A DNA stretch of 64,000 nt, taken from the NCBI GenBank assembly GCA_966250335.1, contig CBINGZ010000035.1, forward strand, positions 1 through 64,000. Reading direction: 5' to 3'. Both the position numbers and the translations under genes were made by a program. Below, in pieces: positions 1 to 9,770 of this stretch. Every line of letters starts with the position of its first letter. Position 1 is the stretch's first letter. The notes under the pieces are model-generated. The model ran no database searches, was not told where the DNA came from, and saw only the letters and a program-made list of their open reading frames with translations. Source of the stretch: OLB7 sp966250335. GTDB lineage: Bacteria > Bacteroidota > Ignavibacteria > OLB7.

Positions 1-8
1 TTTTTCAT
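1..8 (-). CDS. 5' end of a divergent gene leaving the window
   Basis: On the minus strand an ATG (complement of 6-8) followed by Lys codons is preceded, 8 bases upstream, by a strong Shine-Dalgarno-like GAGGAGG (complement of about 17-23). Only two codons and a fraction lie inside the window, so nothing can be said about the product. It would be divergent from the AT-rich gene at 93, and the two would share the 84-base gap at 9-92. Confidence 0.4.
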
Positions 9-92
9 GTCGCTTGCCTCCTCATTACCCTGAGACAGTTATGAAACCGCTTCTACAGTATAAGCCCATATAATAATGCTAGATAAGAAGCT

Positions 93-611
93 ATGAGGGA
101 ATTCTACAAAATAATGGCTTGGAGTATCGGGATTCTTGGAATCTTATTTCTGGGCCTTATAAAAGCATGCAAGAATTCTATTGCTGAGGATAATTCCCGT
201 GAATCTGTAAGCCAATCATCAAAAATGGCGAAGGAATTCGAAGTATTTGTGAGGCCTGTTGCAGTTGCGCCTGCCGCCTTTGCATGGCGTGGGAAAATTG
301 TTCCTATAGAGGATGTATGGATTGAAAGGGAATCACAGGTCCATTATACCCTTCTCTTCTTCAAAAATTATGAATTCTTCAATGAGTATAAGCTTGTGGT
401 TGTGCCATACAATGTTCCGGAGACCGAGACTTCCGATATGACTTTGGTAGTAGATGGAGATCATTTTTTTGAAGAGCATAATCATGGTGTTAGGGTGCCT
501 TACGAACTAGTTTATGATCTTGGATCTCATATTCCCGAGATCATAAAGGCTGCTGTACGTGATGGAGACGTTCCAATCGATACTCTGATATTTAGAGTGG
601 GAAATCTCTAA
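93..611 (+). CDS. Hypothetical membrane-anchored or exported protein in an AT-rich island
   Basis: A protein of 172 aa that I do not recognise. Residues 8-24 form a hydrophobic segment followed by a Cys (context LIKAC, residue 26). This could be a poor lipobox (Lys at -2 is unusual) or a membrane anchor. The rest is mixed alpha/beta and rich in Val, Glu and aromatics, with no motif I can name. Base composition and codon use (many A/T third positions) differ sharply from every other gene here, which suggests recent acquisition or an AT-rich neighbourhood to the left. A TATAAT box at 69-74 could be a -10 element, but no convincing -35 lies at the right distance. The ATG at 93 has no strong ribosome site (AAGAAG nearby). 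Confident it is coding, not of function. Confidence 0.6.
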   Translation: MREFYKIMAWSIGILGILFLGLIKACKNSIAEDNSRESVSQSSKMAKEFEVFVRPVAVAPAAFAWRGKIVPIEDVWIERESQVHYTLLFFKNYEFFNEYKLVVVPYNVPETETSDMTLVVDGDHFFEEHNHGVRVPYELVYDLGSHIPEIIKAAVRDGDVPIDTLIFRVGNL

Positions 612-905
612 GTCATAAACAATAGTGCGAATTATGATGTGTTGACATTCTCCTTCCGGGCACCTCAGTGGAAATGCTTCCCTCTCTCCCTGACCTGCTG
701 TCATTGCTATCAGCGACAGATCCGTCGGAGGACCTTTTACGTTTAGTTTGCATCTCCTTCTCTCATCCCCTATCTTCGCCCCCGGCGTTGCAGGACGCCT
801 CCCGTCCGCGGAAAGGGCTGCGCCCGCCTGTTCTCGACAACACATAGTGAACGATCCTCTTTCTCCCGTTGAGCGGACGCCGGGTTTTTATCGAAGGAGT
901 ATCGT
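612..905. other. Intergenic stretch, AT-rich to GC-rich transition
   Basis: No supported gene. Base composition switches here from the AT-rich left end to the GC-rich rest of the window. A TTGACA at 642-647 has no matching -10 at normal spacing. The end of the stretch carries AAGGAG at 894-899, the ribosome site for the ankyrin gene at 906. Confidence 0.5.
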
Positions 906-2588
906 ATGTCCGAACACACCATCGCCGGGCGCGGGGATCTCCGCGGGCTCAATCTTGAACAGCAGCGCAAACGCGCGAAGGAACTCCTGAAGGGATGCAG
1001 GGAGGGTGATCCCGATGCTCTCTCACGGGTCGATCGTTATCTGCCGGGTCGGGAAGGAGCAGCCGCTGCCGATCCGGACGCCTCCAATACGGATGCTTCC
1101 GATACGGCTGATGAACCGGAATCTTCCGGTGATAGCGGAACATCGACCGATGCCGGAAGCGACGGGATCACGCTTGCGTTTGCCCAGTTCGTCGTAGCAC
1201 GTGAAAACGGTTTCGCGAGCTGGGCTCGCATGAAGGCGCATATCGAGGCGGAGTCGAGAGATATGGCGGGACGTGCGGGGATGCTCGTAAGCGCCGCGTG
1301 CTCCGGGCGGATGGGGGAGGCGCGCGACCTGCTTGCCGCGTGGCCCGCGATCGCCACTGCCGATATCTCCACTGCCTCGGCTCTTGGGGAGATTGAAGCG
1401 GTGGAGAGATTCCTCCGTCGCAATCCCTCGGCGGCAACGGCCCGCGGCGGGCCTGATGAACGTGAACCGCTTCTCTATCTCTCCTTCTCCCGTTTTCTCG
1501 GCTCCGACCCGGAGCGTGCTCCGCGGATGGTCCGGACCGCCGAACTGCTCCTGAAGCACGGCGCCGACCCGAACGCATACTTCACCGTCAATGACGACCC
1601 GAACGCCAGGCAGACAGCCCTCTACGGTGCAGCGGGGATCGCCAACAACGCGGATCTGACCCGGCTGCTTCTGGATGCCGGTGCCGACCCGAACGACGGC
1701 GCTCCCGGCTGGGGGCCTGAATCGCTCTACCATGCCTCGGAGTTCAACGATACGACATGTCTCCGGCTGATCCTGGAGCATAAGCCGGAGGCCTCCAAGG
1801 TCTCCTACTGTCTGGCCCGCATGCTCGATTTCGAGAACCCGGCCGGCGTCCGGCTCTATCTGGAGCACGGCGCGGACCCGAACTTCACGGTGCCGTGGTG
1901 GAGAAACGAGTCGCATCTCCACAAGGCGATCCGTTCCTCCAGAAGCGCAGAGATCGTCGAGATGCTTCTGTCGTACGGCGCCGACATCCGTCAGCGCACG
2001 AGCGAAGGGGCCACGCCGCTCTCGCTGGCCGTCAGGTACGGCGATGCGGAGACGGTGGAGCTGCTCAGGCGGCATGGGGCGGGGGATGAGGAGGTGAGTC
2101 CCGCCGACAGACTTGTCGGAGCCTCTCTCAGAGAGGATGGGGAGGAGGTCGCACGAATCATCGGCGAACAGCCGGGCCTCGTCGATTCCCTGCTTCCCCG
2201 CGATCTGCGGATGTTCGTCGATGCGGGACGACTTGGAAGGACCGAGGGAGTACGGATCATGCTCGATGCCGGGTTCGATATCGGTGTGCGCGGGGATGAG
2301 GGGATGACGGCGCTCCACTGGGCGTGCTGGTACGGCCACCTGGAGACGATCGAGCTGCTGCTGGAGCGCGCGGCGCCCCTTACGGTGAAGAACAGCTATG
2401 ACGGTGATGTTCTGAGCTGCACGGTCTATGCGTCGCGCGAGGTGAAGCTTCCCGGCGTCGACTACGGACGTATCGTTCATCGATTGATCGAGGCGGGCGC
2501 CTCCGTCGACTCGGTTTCGGCCGAACCGACGGGGAACCCCGCGGTCGATGCCGTGCTCGCGGCGGCGCGCCGGAATCGGGAGGGGTGA
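906..2588 (+). CDS. Ankyrin-repeat protein
   Basis: 560 aa, no signal peptide, so probably cytoplasmic. An acidic Ser/Asp/Thr-rich linker covers about residues 50-87. A segment with the pattern AQFVVARENGFASWARMKAH follows at about 94-113; it is common at the front of bacterial ankyrin proteins. Ankyrin repeats then run from about 120 to the end, recognisable by ELLLKHGADPN, RLLLDAGADPN, RLYLEHGADPN, EMLLSYGADI and ELLRRHGA. A late repeat carries the classic TALHWACWYGH. Ankyrin arrays bind other proteins; no partner is evident. The start is fixed by AAGGAG six bases upstream of the ATG. It converges on comM with a 30-base gap. Family call is secure; cellular role unknown. Confidence 0.9.
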   Translation: MSEHTIAGRGDLRGLNLEQQRKRAKELLKGCREGDPDALSRVDRYLPGREGAAAADPDASNTDASDTADEPESSGDSGTSTDAGSDGITLAFAQFVVARENGFASWARMKAHIEAESRDMAGRAGMLVSAACSGRMGEARDLLAAWPAIATADISTASALGEIEAVERFLRRNPSAATARGGPDEREPLLYLSFSRFLGSDPERAPRMVRTAELLLKHGADPNAYFTVNDDPNARQTALYGAAGIANNADLTRLLLDAGADPNDGAPGWGPESLYHASEFNDTTCLRLILEHKPEASKVSYCLARMLDFENPAGVRLYLEHGADPNFTVPWWRNESHLHKAIRSSRSAEIVEMLLSYGADIRQRTSEGATPLSLAVRYGDAETVELLRRHGAGDEEVSPADRLVGASLREDGEEVARIIGEQPGLVDSLLPRDLRMFVDAGRLGRTEGVRIMLDAGFDIGVRGDEGMTALHWACWYGHLETIELLLERAAPLTVKNSYDGDVLSCTVYASREVKLPGVDYGRIVHRLIEAGASVDSVSAEPTGNPAVDAVLAAARRNREG

Positions 2589-2618
2589 CGTAGCCGGTAC
2601 CGGCTTCCGTACGCAGGC

Positions 2619-4160
2619 TCACACGTTCCAGAACTGCCGGTCGAGACTTCTGTACTGGATCGCCTCGGAGAGATGCTCCGGGGCGATCGTCTCGCTCCCG
2701 GCCAGATCGGCGACCGTGCGCGCGACCTTGAGCACCTTGTCGTAGGCCCGCGCCGAGAGCCCGAGCCTGGACATGGCGAGCTTCACGATCTCCTGTCCGG
2801 CCGGGTCCAGCCGGCAGAACTCACGTATGTCGCGTGCCGACATGTCGGCGTTCTTGTAGATATCACGTACGTCGGCGAACCGTGTGGCCTGTACCGCGCG
2901 CGCCTTCATCACCCGCTCCCGCATCCGCGCCGACGTCTCTCCTCCCTTCCGCGACGCCAGTTCCTGATATCTGACGGCCGCCACCTCGACATGGATGTCG
3001 ATCCTGTCGAGAAGGGGACCGGAGACCTTCGACATGTAGCGCCGGATCTGCTGCTGCGTGCAGGTGCAGAGCGCGTTCGGGTTGCCGAAGTTGCCGCAGG
3101 GACAGGGGTTCATGCTGGCGATCAGCATGAAGTTGCAGGGGAAGGTGAGACTCAGCTTTGTACGGGAGATCGTAATGCGATTATCCTCCAGAGGCTGCCG
3201 CAGCACCTCCAGCGCCTTGCGTGCGAACTCCGGCAGCTCGTCCAGAAAGAGGACGCCGTGATGCGCCAGCGATATCTCTCCCGGTCGTGCCACCCCGAGC
3301 CCGCCGCCGACCAGGGCGGCGTCCGAGATGGTGTGGTGCGGGCTGCGGAAAGGGCGCGAGGTGACGATCGGCGTGCCGCGGGGGAGTATGCCGGCGACCG
3401 AATGGATCTTCGTCGTCTCCAGCGCCTCGTCGAAGGTCATCGGCGGCAGAAGGGTGTGGGCGCGTTTGGCGATCATGGTTTTCCCGGCGCCGGGCGGTCC
3501 CACCATGATGACGTTGTGCCCGCCGGCCGCCGCCACCTCGAAGGCCCGCTTCACATTCTCCTGTCCTCTGACATCCGATATATCCACCCCGTCTGTCCGA
3601 TCCTCCCGGAAGAGCTTCTTCCTGTCGACGGCAAGCGGGGGGATCGGCTCGCAGTCCGAGAGATGTCGCACGACCTGAAGGAGCGTGTCGGCGGCGATCG
3701 CTTCCATTCCTTCGACCAGCGCCGCCTCCGCCGCATTCCCTCGCGGTACGATTATCCGTTCCATCCCTCCCTTCCTTGCCTCGAGCGCGATCGGCAGGAC
3801 ACCGTGAACGGAGCGGAGCGTGCCGTCCAGGGCGAGCTCTCCCAGAAGAAGCGTTCCCCGGAGCGATTCCGCCGGAATCTGGCCTGTGGCGGCAAGGATG
3901 CCGAGCGCGATCGGAAGATCGAAGGCCGATCCTTCCTTCCTCACGTCGGCCGGGGCCAGGTTGACCGTATACTTCTTCAGCGGGACGGAAAGCCCGCTGT
4001 TCTTGATGGCTGCCATGACCCGTTCCCGACTCTCCCGCACGGCGTTGTCCGGAAGCCCGACGATGTTGAACTGGAAGATCCTGTTCTCGACATGCGTCTC
4101 GATCTCCACGAGAAATGCGTTGATGCCCAGCGTGCTCGCCGAGCGAACCTGCGAAAACAT
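2619..4160 (-). CDS. comM: YifB/ComM family Mg-chelatase-like AAA+ ATPase
   Basis: 513 aa, normal for the family. The N-terminal Lon-protease-like domain opens with MFSQVRSASTLG and contains FNIVGLPDNAVRESRERV; this is the family's usual N-terminus, so I start at the complement of 4160 rather than at the longer open frame. The AAA+ Mg-chelatase domain has Walker A GPPGAGKT at about residues 220-227, Walker B GVLFLDELPEF, and the conserved ASMNPCPCG segment with a Cys cluster. A C-terminal Mg-chelatase domain includes LSARAYDKVLKVARTVADL. In naturally transformable bacteria ComM is a hexameric helicase that promotes branch migration during DNA integration; elsewhere the role is unclear. It converges with the ankyrin gene and lies downstream of the secreted protein gene on the same strand. 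Confidence 0.95.
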   Translation of the reverse strand: MFSQVRSASTLGINAFLVEIETHVENRIFQFNIVGLPDNAVRESRERVMAAIKNSGLSVPLKKYTVNLAPADVRKEGSAFDLPIALGILAATGQIPAESLRGTLLLGELALDGTLRSVHGVLPIALEARKGGMERIIVPRGNAAEAALVEGMEAIAADTLLQVVRHLSDCEPIPPLAVDRKKLFREDRTDGVDISDVRGQENVKRAFEVAAAGGHNVIMVGPPGAGKTMIAKRAHTLLPPMTFDEALETTKIHSVAGILPRGTPIVTSRPFRSPHHTISDAALVGGGLGVARPGEISLAHHGVLFLDELPEFARKALEVLRQPLEDNRITISRTKLSLTFPCNFMLIASMNPCPCGNFGNPNALCTCTQQQIRRYMSKVSGPLLDRIDIHVEVAAVRYQELASRKGGETSARMRERVMKARAVQATRFADVRDIYKNADMSARDIREFCRLDPAGQEIVKLAMSRLGLSARAYDKVLKVARTVADLAGSETIAPEHLSEAIQYRSLDRQFWNV

Positions 4161-4262
4161 GGTGTTGTGATGTTGTGGTGTGTGGCGGTGACCGTTGCGG
4201 CGGGAATTTACGATCGGGCGCGAGCTGTGCAAATCGTATTCGTCGCTCCCGGCGGAAACGAA

Positions 4263-4288
4263 GAAGGGCGACCCGAGGGCCGCCCTTC
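4263..4288 (-). terminator. Rho-independent-like terminator
   Basis: Stem GAAGGGCG (4263-4270) pairs with CGCCCTTC (4281-4288) around a GC-rich loop. Read on the minus strand it is followed by TTCGTTT. It lies 25 bases past the stop of the secreted protein gene at 4314 and ahead of comM, so it probably ends that transcript. Confidence 0.6.
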
Positions 4289-4313
4289 CTGCAGTTGATA
4301 CGATCGCGATACG

Positions 4314-6416
4314 TTACCTGGTCACGTTCAGAAGCTTCGTGGTCGTAACTCCTCCGTTGGTCAGCGCCATGTAGTAGGCGCCGGCCGGAAGGGGGGAGAC
4401 GTCGAAGCTCCAGGCGTACTCGCCCGCCGTCATGTTCATGCCGGGGATCGGGGTCATGACCTGCTGGCCCATCGCGTTGAAGAGGGCAAGGGTGACCTGG
4501 CCGCTCTTTCCGACCACGCCGGTGACCCGCACCTGTCCCGTTGCCGGGTTCGGCGCGGCCGAGGCGATCGCCGTCGCGCGCGAGGCGTCCCTGACGTCGT
4601 CGACGCCGGTCGGGGCCGATTCCTTGAACTCCTCGGTGTCGAGCTTCAGCACCATCACCGCCTTCTGGTTCGCCGGGTGGACCTGAGCGCGCGCAGTGTC
4701 GGCATCGGTCACGTAGTCGCCCGGGAAGTCGTCGGACTGGAACGCGATATGCAGCTCGCCGTCGACGACGTCGGCCAGCGACGGGAATTCGGCGTCGACC
4801 CCGTTCGGGGTCAGGTTCTTCGGCTCGGACCAGGTGCGTCCGTCGGAGCTCCAGGTGCCGAAGAGGTGGCTGTGGAGGAACGACGTCGGCTCTCCCTCAC
4901 GGAACCCGTTCTTCGGCGTCGCCACCCGGACATCTCCGCTCACCGCGGAGACGTAGACCATGAAGATCTCGCCGTTCTCGTTCATGCCGAGCTGGGGATA
5001 TTTGGAATAGCCGCTCTGGTAGGCGCGCTGTCCAAGCCAGTATTCACCTTCGGAGCCGACCATGTTCCCCCCCTGCGGGATCACCGAGGTGAAGAACCGG
5101 TTGCTGGCGTCGATCATGAAGGTCTGAATGCCGCCGTTCTCCGCAAAGATGTCGTCGGTCTCGTAGATGGTCCCCGGTGTCGTCGCCGTGTCGGCTCCCT
5201 TCGGGATCTTGGTCTTGGTATAGACCGAGATGACCGCCGCCGCCACGAACGCGTTGCCGTCGGCGTCGACGTAGACATCCATCGTGTTGCCGGCGGAGAT
5301 CGCCGTATCGGTGGTGTACTCGACCGTGTCGCCCGTCAGCTGCGTCCGGTACATGGCGGAGTCGCCTGCATCCTGGTTGAAGTAGCGGCGCGTGTAGGCG
5401 CGCTCGTTCGACTGGTACGGGCTGAGGAGAACGCCCTGCTGCGTCTCCGGGTCCCAGGTCGCGCCGGCGTCCGTGGAGCGGAGGATGTTCAGGGTGACGC
5501 TGGCCGACTGATAGACGATCACGACATGCTCGCCGTTGGCGGAGATGGCGTACGAGTCGCCTCCCGTCACGCCGCGGATCTTCGTGTCACCGGTCTCCGG
5601 AGGAACGCGGGCGGTCAGCGGTATCGCTTCCGACCACTCCTCGGTGGCGTTGTTGAACCGGGTGTACATCAGCTGCCCGCTGCGGGGGGAGGGATTCTGG
5701 GTCGTGTTGTTCTGGTAGGTCCAGATCACATGGACGATATCGTTCCCCACGGCATCCTGTCCCACGGCCAGGCGGGGCCAGAGTCCGCCGTCGTCGTCGC
5801 CGACGGTCAGGGGGCCGCTGCCGGGAACCGGGATCATGTCGAAGACGGTCTCACTGAACCCCTGCTCGCGCAGGAAGTTGATACCGCTGGTCGTGTTGTG
5901 ATTGACGACGACGAGGCTGCCGTTGCTGAGGCGGCCGAGAGTCGGGAATCCGGTGCGGATATTCTCGATCTTTCCCAGATAGCTCCAGCCCGCGCCGTTC
6001 TCCTGCACCGCCTGGTGCGTGCCGCGCGCGTTGAACTCGGGGCCGCCGTCGGTGGAGGCCATCCAGACCATGCTGGTGGCGATATCGCTCTCATCGTCCG
6101 GCCAGTTGATGATACGGTTCGGCATGGAACCGTTCGACTGAAGGTCGTAGATGGTGGCGAAGATCGAATCGCCGGGCGCCGCCGCGAAGATCGATGCGCC
6201 GGACTTTCTGGAGTCCATCGGCACCTTCCCCAGCGGGCTCTGCTCGCCCCCCGTTCTGGCGAGCTCGCGCTTGGCGATCATGCCAAGCCGCTCCTTCAGG
6301 GTCATCGGGGCCACGGTTCCGGCCGTAGTCCCTCCGTCCCCCGCGCGCTGCGCGTAGCCCACGCTGCACAGGAGGAGCCCTGCCATCGCGGGAATAAGGG
6401 GTTTCAACATTCTCAT
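4314..6416 (-). CDS. Secreted sialidase-like beta-propeller protein with T9SS type A sorting domain
   Basis: 700 aa. A signal peptide (MRMLKPLIPAMAGLLLCSVGYAQ) begins at the complement of 6416, preceded by CGGAG, so upstream in-frame codons were dropped. The central part has BNR/sialidase-like features (ASTDGG, LRSTDAGATWDPET, WSSDGRTWSEP), suggesting a beta-propeller; no catalytic set of a true sialidase could be confirmed. The last 85 or so residues (AAPNPATGQVRV through LPAGAYYMAL to KLLNVTR) match the T9SS type A C-terminal signal that directs export across the outer membrane and surface attachment in Bacteroidota relatives. The substrate is unknown. It is divergent from the DUF3160 gene across 591 bases. 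Confidence 0.85.
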   Translation of the reverse strand: MRMLKPLIPAMAGLLLCSVGYAQRAGDGGTTAGTVAPMTLKERLGMIAKRELARTGGEQSPLGKVPMDSRKSGASIFAAAPGDSIFATIYDLQSNGSMPNRIINWPDDESDIATSMVWMASTDGGPEFNARGTHQAVQENGAGWSYLGKIENIRTGFPTLGRLSNGSLVVVNHNTTSGINFLREQGFSETVFDMIPVPGSGPLTVGDDDGGLWPRLAVGQDAVGNDIVHVIWTYQNNTTQNPSPRSGQLMYTRFNNATEEWSEAIPLTARVPPETGDTKIRGVTGGDSYAISANGEHVVIVYQSASVTLNILRSTDAGATWDPETQQGVLLSPYQSNERAYTRRYFNQDAGDSAMYRTQLTGDTVEYTTDTAISAGNTMDVYVDADGNAFVAAAVISVYTKTKIPKGADTATTPGTIYETDDIFAENGGIQTFMIDASNRFFTSVIPQGGNMVGSEGEYWLGQRAYQSGYSKYPQLGMNENGEIFMVYVSAVSGDVRVATPKNGFREGEPTSFLHSHLFGTWSSDGRTWSEPKNLTPNGVDAEFPSLADVVDGELHIAFQSDDFPGDYVTDADTARAQVHPANQKAVMVLKLDTEEFKESAPTGVDDVRDASRATAIASAAPNPATGQVRVTGVVGKSGQVTLALFNAMGQQVMTPIPGMNMTAGEYAWSFDVSPLPAGAYYMALTNGGVTTTKLLNVTR

Positions 6417-7007
6417 TGTGCGTCTCCGGAATGTGAGTAAGGTAAGAACAGGTCGCATTCTGTCGGTTGTCGGTCCGGGCTTCGTGCGAAGCGCCGGGTT
6501 GCGCCGGATCGGCCGAGAACGGCCGGTTCCGTATGAACATGCGCGGTGAGAACTCCGTCGATCGTCTCCATCGATCGGCGAAGCCGTTCCATCGAACATG
6601 CGTCGGCCCGCGAGAGTTCGAGCCGCCGCCGTCCGGCCCGCCAAGATATGACACGGAGCAAGATCCGCCAGCATACGCTTATCCGCCGGTCATGATCATC
6701 CCCTCCATGCTCCAGCCATGGCATATAAGCCGTCTCGACTGTAGACACACCATCAGGCCGGACTTCTCACCTGTCGGATGGACATCCGTCGGCGGCGGGA
6801 GTCGATCCCGCCGAATAGCAGGAATCGAGAAAAAAAGGGGCGTTCGACGGGCATAAGAGGTATGCGACCGAACGGTGCAAAATACATCGACCGGTAGTAT
6901 CTTCACCACCATACTTGAGGCTTATTCGAACCCGTACGCCGTACAGCCGAGGCCGTCGATTTCGAAGTCGGTTCAATTTCACCCCGGTTACCAAGGGAGG
7001 ATGCCTT
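6417..7007. other. Intergenic region between two divergent secreted-protein genes
   Basis: 591 bases with no supported gene; short open frames here look like chance. It must hold promoters for the genes at 6416 (minus) and 7008 (plus). A hairpin GGCGGGA (6794-6800) / TCCCGCC (6806-6812) is visible. AGGGAGG at 6994-7000 is the ribosome site of the downstream gene. Confidence 0.4.
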
Positions 7008-9572
7008 ATGAACTATCTGAGTTCCTGTCTTGCCCTTCTGCTGCTGAGCGTCCCCGTCGCGGCGCAGGAGTTCGATCTGGATGCGTACAGACGCTTCCTG
7101 AACGATAACACGACGCTCGGGGCCGAGGGCCTGCAGGAGATGCACGGCGCGGGACCGTTCACGACAACGGCCAGGGTAGATCCCGCCGCGACCCTCTATC
7201 TCGACAGCGTCGATCTCCACTTCAACCTGACCTCCTACGAGAAGAGTCTTCTGGCCCGGCACGGGTTCATGGTCACCGAGCGTCTGTCGTACGACAACTT
7301 CGGCGATGCGCTCCTCTCCGTCTATACGAAGGATCTTCCGGTCTTCGTCTCCACCGACGCGATCCTGCATGCGCTCCACATGTCGTACGATGCGATCCTT
7401 ACCTCCGTCGAACAGAGGTCGCTCCGGCCGAGGCTGGTCTCGCTCCTCTCGTCGATGCATGGGGAACTCCCCGCGCTGGCGCAGAGCTATCGATCGGAAT
7501 CCGAGATGGGGACGATGCTGCGCGATGTCGATCTCTACGTGACGGTGGCGCGCCGTCTGCTCCATGCCGGAGAAAAGATCGCAATCCAGCCGGTCTACAT
7601 GGAGAACTCGGCGCAGATCGAGGAGATCCTGAAAGCCGTCCGGGATCAGGCGCCGCTCGACGTTGCGCTCTTCGACAAGACCTTCCGGAAGATCGACTTC
7701 AGCCAGTTCACCCCCCGCGGCCACTACACCGACGTTGAAGAGCTCCGCACCTATTTCCAGGCGATGATGTGGCTCGGTCGTACCGAGATCTATCTGATTC
7801 CGCCCCAGTCGGACGGCCTCAACCCGGACGACGTCGACACGCGACGCCAGTGCATCGACGCCGTGCTGATCTCGGAGCTGGTCGATCGGTCGGGAGCGGG
7901 GAAGCCGCTGGCGCAGATCGACGGAGCGATCAGGAGCTTCGTGGGGGAACAGGACAACGTCACCCTCGACAACATCAGGGCCCTGGCGGCGGAGGCGAAG
8001 ATCATGAAGGCGAGCGACCTGCTCGTCCCGGCGAACTTCGACCGGTTCCGCAAGGCGCTCACCGACAAGCCGTACGCGTTCCAGCAGATCAACTCGCAGA
8101 TCCTGATGTCCGATCCCTTCAGCCCGGACCAGATCCGCCCGGCGTCGGCGTTCCTGCTGCTGGGACAGCGGTTCATCATCGACTCCTACGTCACCGGCAA
8201 TGTGGTCTACGACAGGATCGTGGCCGACGGCACGAAGATGCGGCGGATGCTCCCCTCCAGCATGGATGTCCTCTTCGCGCTCGGCAACGACGCGGCCGCG
8301 CAGTTCCTGGACGCCGACCTGAGAAAATATCGTTATGCGCCGCAGCTTGCCGGTCTCCGCTATCTCGTCGATTCGTACGACGACGATTTCTGGCACGGCT
8401 CCCTCTACAACAACTGGCTTCATGCGATCCGGACCCTCAACCCGCCGGACCGAAGAAAGGAGCTTCCCCGCTTCATGCAGACGGCGGCATGGTGGCAGCA
8501 GAAGATGAACACGCAGCTCTCCTCATGGGCGCAGCTCCGGCACGATAATCTTCTCTACGCCAAGCAGTCGTACAGCGGCGGCGTCACCTGCACCTACCCG
8601 TACGGGATGGTGGAGCCGATCCCGGAGTTCTACGCCGCCGTCCGGTCGTTCGCCGACAACGGCGCGAAGAAAATGAAGGAGCTGGAGATGGAGAGCTCCA
8701 ACGCCTATGTCGTATCGTATTTCGATGAACTCGGCGCTGTCATGGACACGCTGGAGAGTATCGCACGGAAACATATCGAGGGGGATGAGCTTACCGCCGC
8801 CGAGACGACGTTCCTGAGGACGATGCTCTTCTCCAGGATAGTGGGGTGCGCGCCCGAGTACGACGGCTGGTATTCGCGGATCTTCTTCACGAAATCCTTC
8901 GGCCTCTCCAAGCGGGACTTCGTGGTCGCCGATATCCATACGGCGCCGACCGACGAGGATGGCGGGGAGCGGGGCTGGGTGGTCCATGTGGGAACAGGAC
9001 CGGTGAACATGGCGGTGGTGACCTGCACGCTTCCGGACGGCCGTCCGATCGCCTTCACCGGACCGGTGATGAGCTACTACGAGCATACCACAGGCGGCTA
9101 CAAGCGCCTGACCGACGAGGAGTGGGAGAAGGGGCTCTACGAGCAGTCGCCGTCGCTTCGTCCGGCTCTGGTCAATCTCTATCTGGCGGGGAAGAACGGC
9201 GAGTCGCGGGGGGAGAATATCTCCCTCTTCTCGGTCGACGAGGTTTCCGGATCGGGAGACGAGGGGAACGAGCCGGTCGCGGAGCGGGCCCTCTCCAGCT
9301 TCCCGAACCCCTTCTCGACCGGGACGACGATCACCTTCGACATCCCGCCGTCGCTCGCCTTCAACGAGGCCGAACTGGCGGTCTTCGACGGACAGGGGAA
9401 CCTCGTCAGGACCTTGGTGAAGGATGAACTTCCGGCCGGAGGCTTCTCGATCCGCTGGGACGGGACGACGACCGGCGGGGCGGTCGTCGCCAGCGGCGTC
9501 TACTATTATAGGCTGACCGTCGGCGACACGCAGCGGAGCGGAAGCGTGACCTTCGTCCGCGCCGCCCGGTAA
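7008..9572 (+). CDS. DUF3160 secreted protein with T9SS sorting domain
   Basis: 854 aa. The start at 7008 has AGGGAGG seven bases upstream and opens a clean signal peptide (MNYLSSCLALLLLSVPVAAQ). The body matches DUF3160: LLARHGFMVT, then DLPVFVSTDAILHALHMSYD, is the hallmark of this family, whose function is not established. The C-terminal 85 residues (SSFPNPFSTGTTITFDIP through SGVYYYRLTVGD) form a FlgD-like/T9SS type A sorting module, so the protein is expected on the cell surface or released. A hairpin follows the gene. Confidence 0.88.
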   Translation: MNYLSSCLALLLLSVPVAAQEFDLDAYRRFLNDNTTLGAEGLQEMHGAGPFTTTARVDPAATLYLDSVDLHFNLTSYEKSLLARHGFMVTERLSYDNFGDALLSVYTKDLPVFVSTDAILHALHMSYDAILTSVEQRSLRPRLVSLLSSMHGELPALAQSYRSESEMGTMLRDVDLYVTVARRLLHAGEKIAIQPVYMENSAQIEEILKAVRDQAPLDVALFDKTFRKIDFSQFTPRGHYTDVEELRTYFQAMMWLGRTEIYLIPPQSDGLNPDDVDTRRQCIDAVLISELVDRSGAGKPLAQIDGAIRSFVGEQDNVTLDNIRALAAEAKIMKASDLLVPANFDRFRKALTDKPYAFQQINSQILMSDPFSPDQIRPASAFLLLGQRFIIDSYVTGNVVYDRIVADGTKMRRMLPSSMDVLFALGNDAAAQFLDADLRKYRYAPQLAGLRYLVDSYDDDFWHGSLYNNWLHAIRTLNPPDRRKELPRFMQTAAWWQQKMNTQLSSWAQLRHDNLLYAKQSYSGGVTCTYPYGMVEPIPEFYAAVRSFADNGAKKMKELEMESSNAYVVSYFDELGAVMDTLESIARKHIEGDELTAAETTFLRTMLFSRIVGCAPEYDGWYSRIFFTKSFGLSKRDFVVADIHTAPTDEDGGERGWVVHVGTGPVNMAVVTCTLPDGRPIAFTGPVMSYYEHTTGGYKRLTDEEWEKGLYEQSPSLRPALVNLYLAGKNGESRGENISLFSVDEVSGSGDEGNEPVAERALSSFPNPFSTGTTITFDIPPSLAFNEAELAVFDGQGNLVRTLVKDELPAGGFSIRWDGTTTGGAVVASGVYYYRLTVGDTQRSGSVTFVRAAR

Positions 9573-9648
9573 CGTCGCTCCCCTTCGGGCGTGCGTCGTT
9601 AAGCGGTCGGGCCGGACCGGCGGCCGGTTCGGCAGGGAGATCATACGG

Positions 9649-9691
9649 TTGCCGGAGAGAAGAGCCGCTCGGTGGCGCTCCTCTCCGGCAA
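9649..9691 (+). terminator. Hairpin terminator after the DUF3160 gene
   Basis: An 11-bp perfect stem TTGCCGGAGAG (9649-9659) pairs with CTCTCCGGCAA (9681-9691), followed by the modestly T-rich TCGTTCATTTC. It sits between the DUF3160 stop and queA. Confidence 0.6.
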
Positions 9692-9770
9692 TCGTTCATT
9701 TCAGGAAAACGTTATCTGATCCTGACCCCGGATCGGAAACGCCGGGCCATATTTTCGAACCGTACTCACG

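Noticed and set aside
507..845. 112-codon minus-strand frame crossing the 3' end of the AT-rich gene
   Set aside because: It overlaps a better-supported gene, spans the composition break and has no ribosome site or motif.
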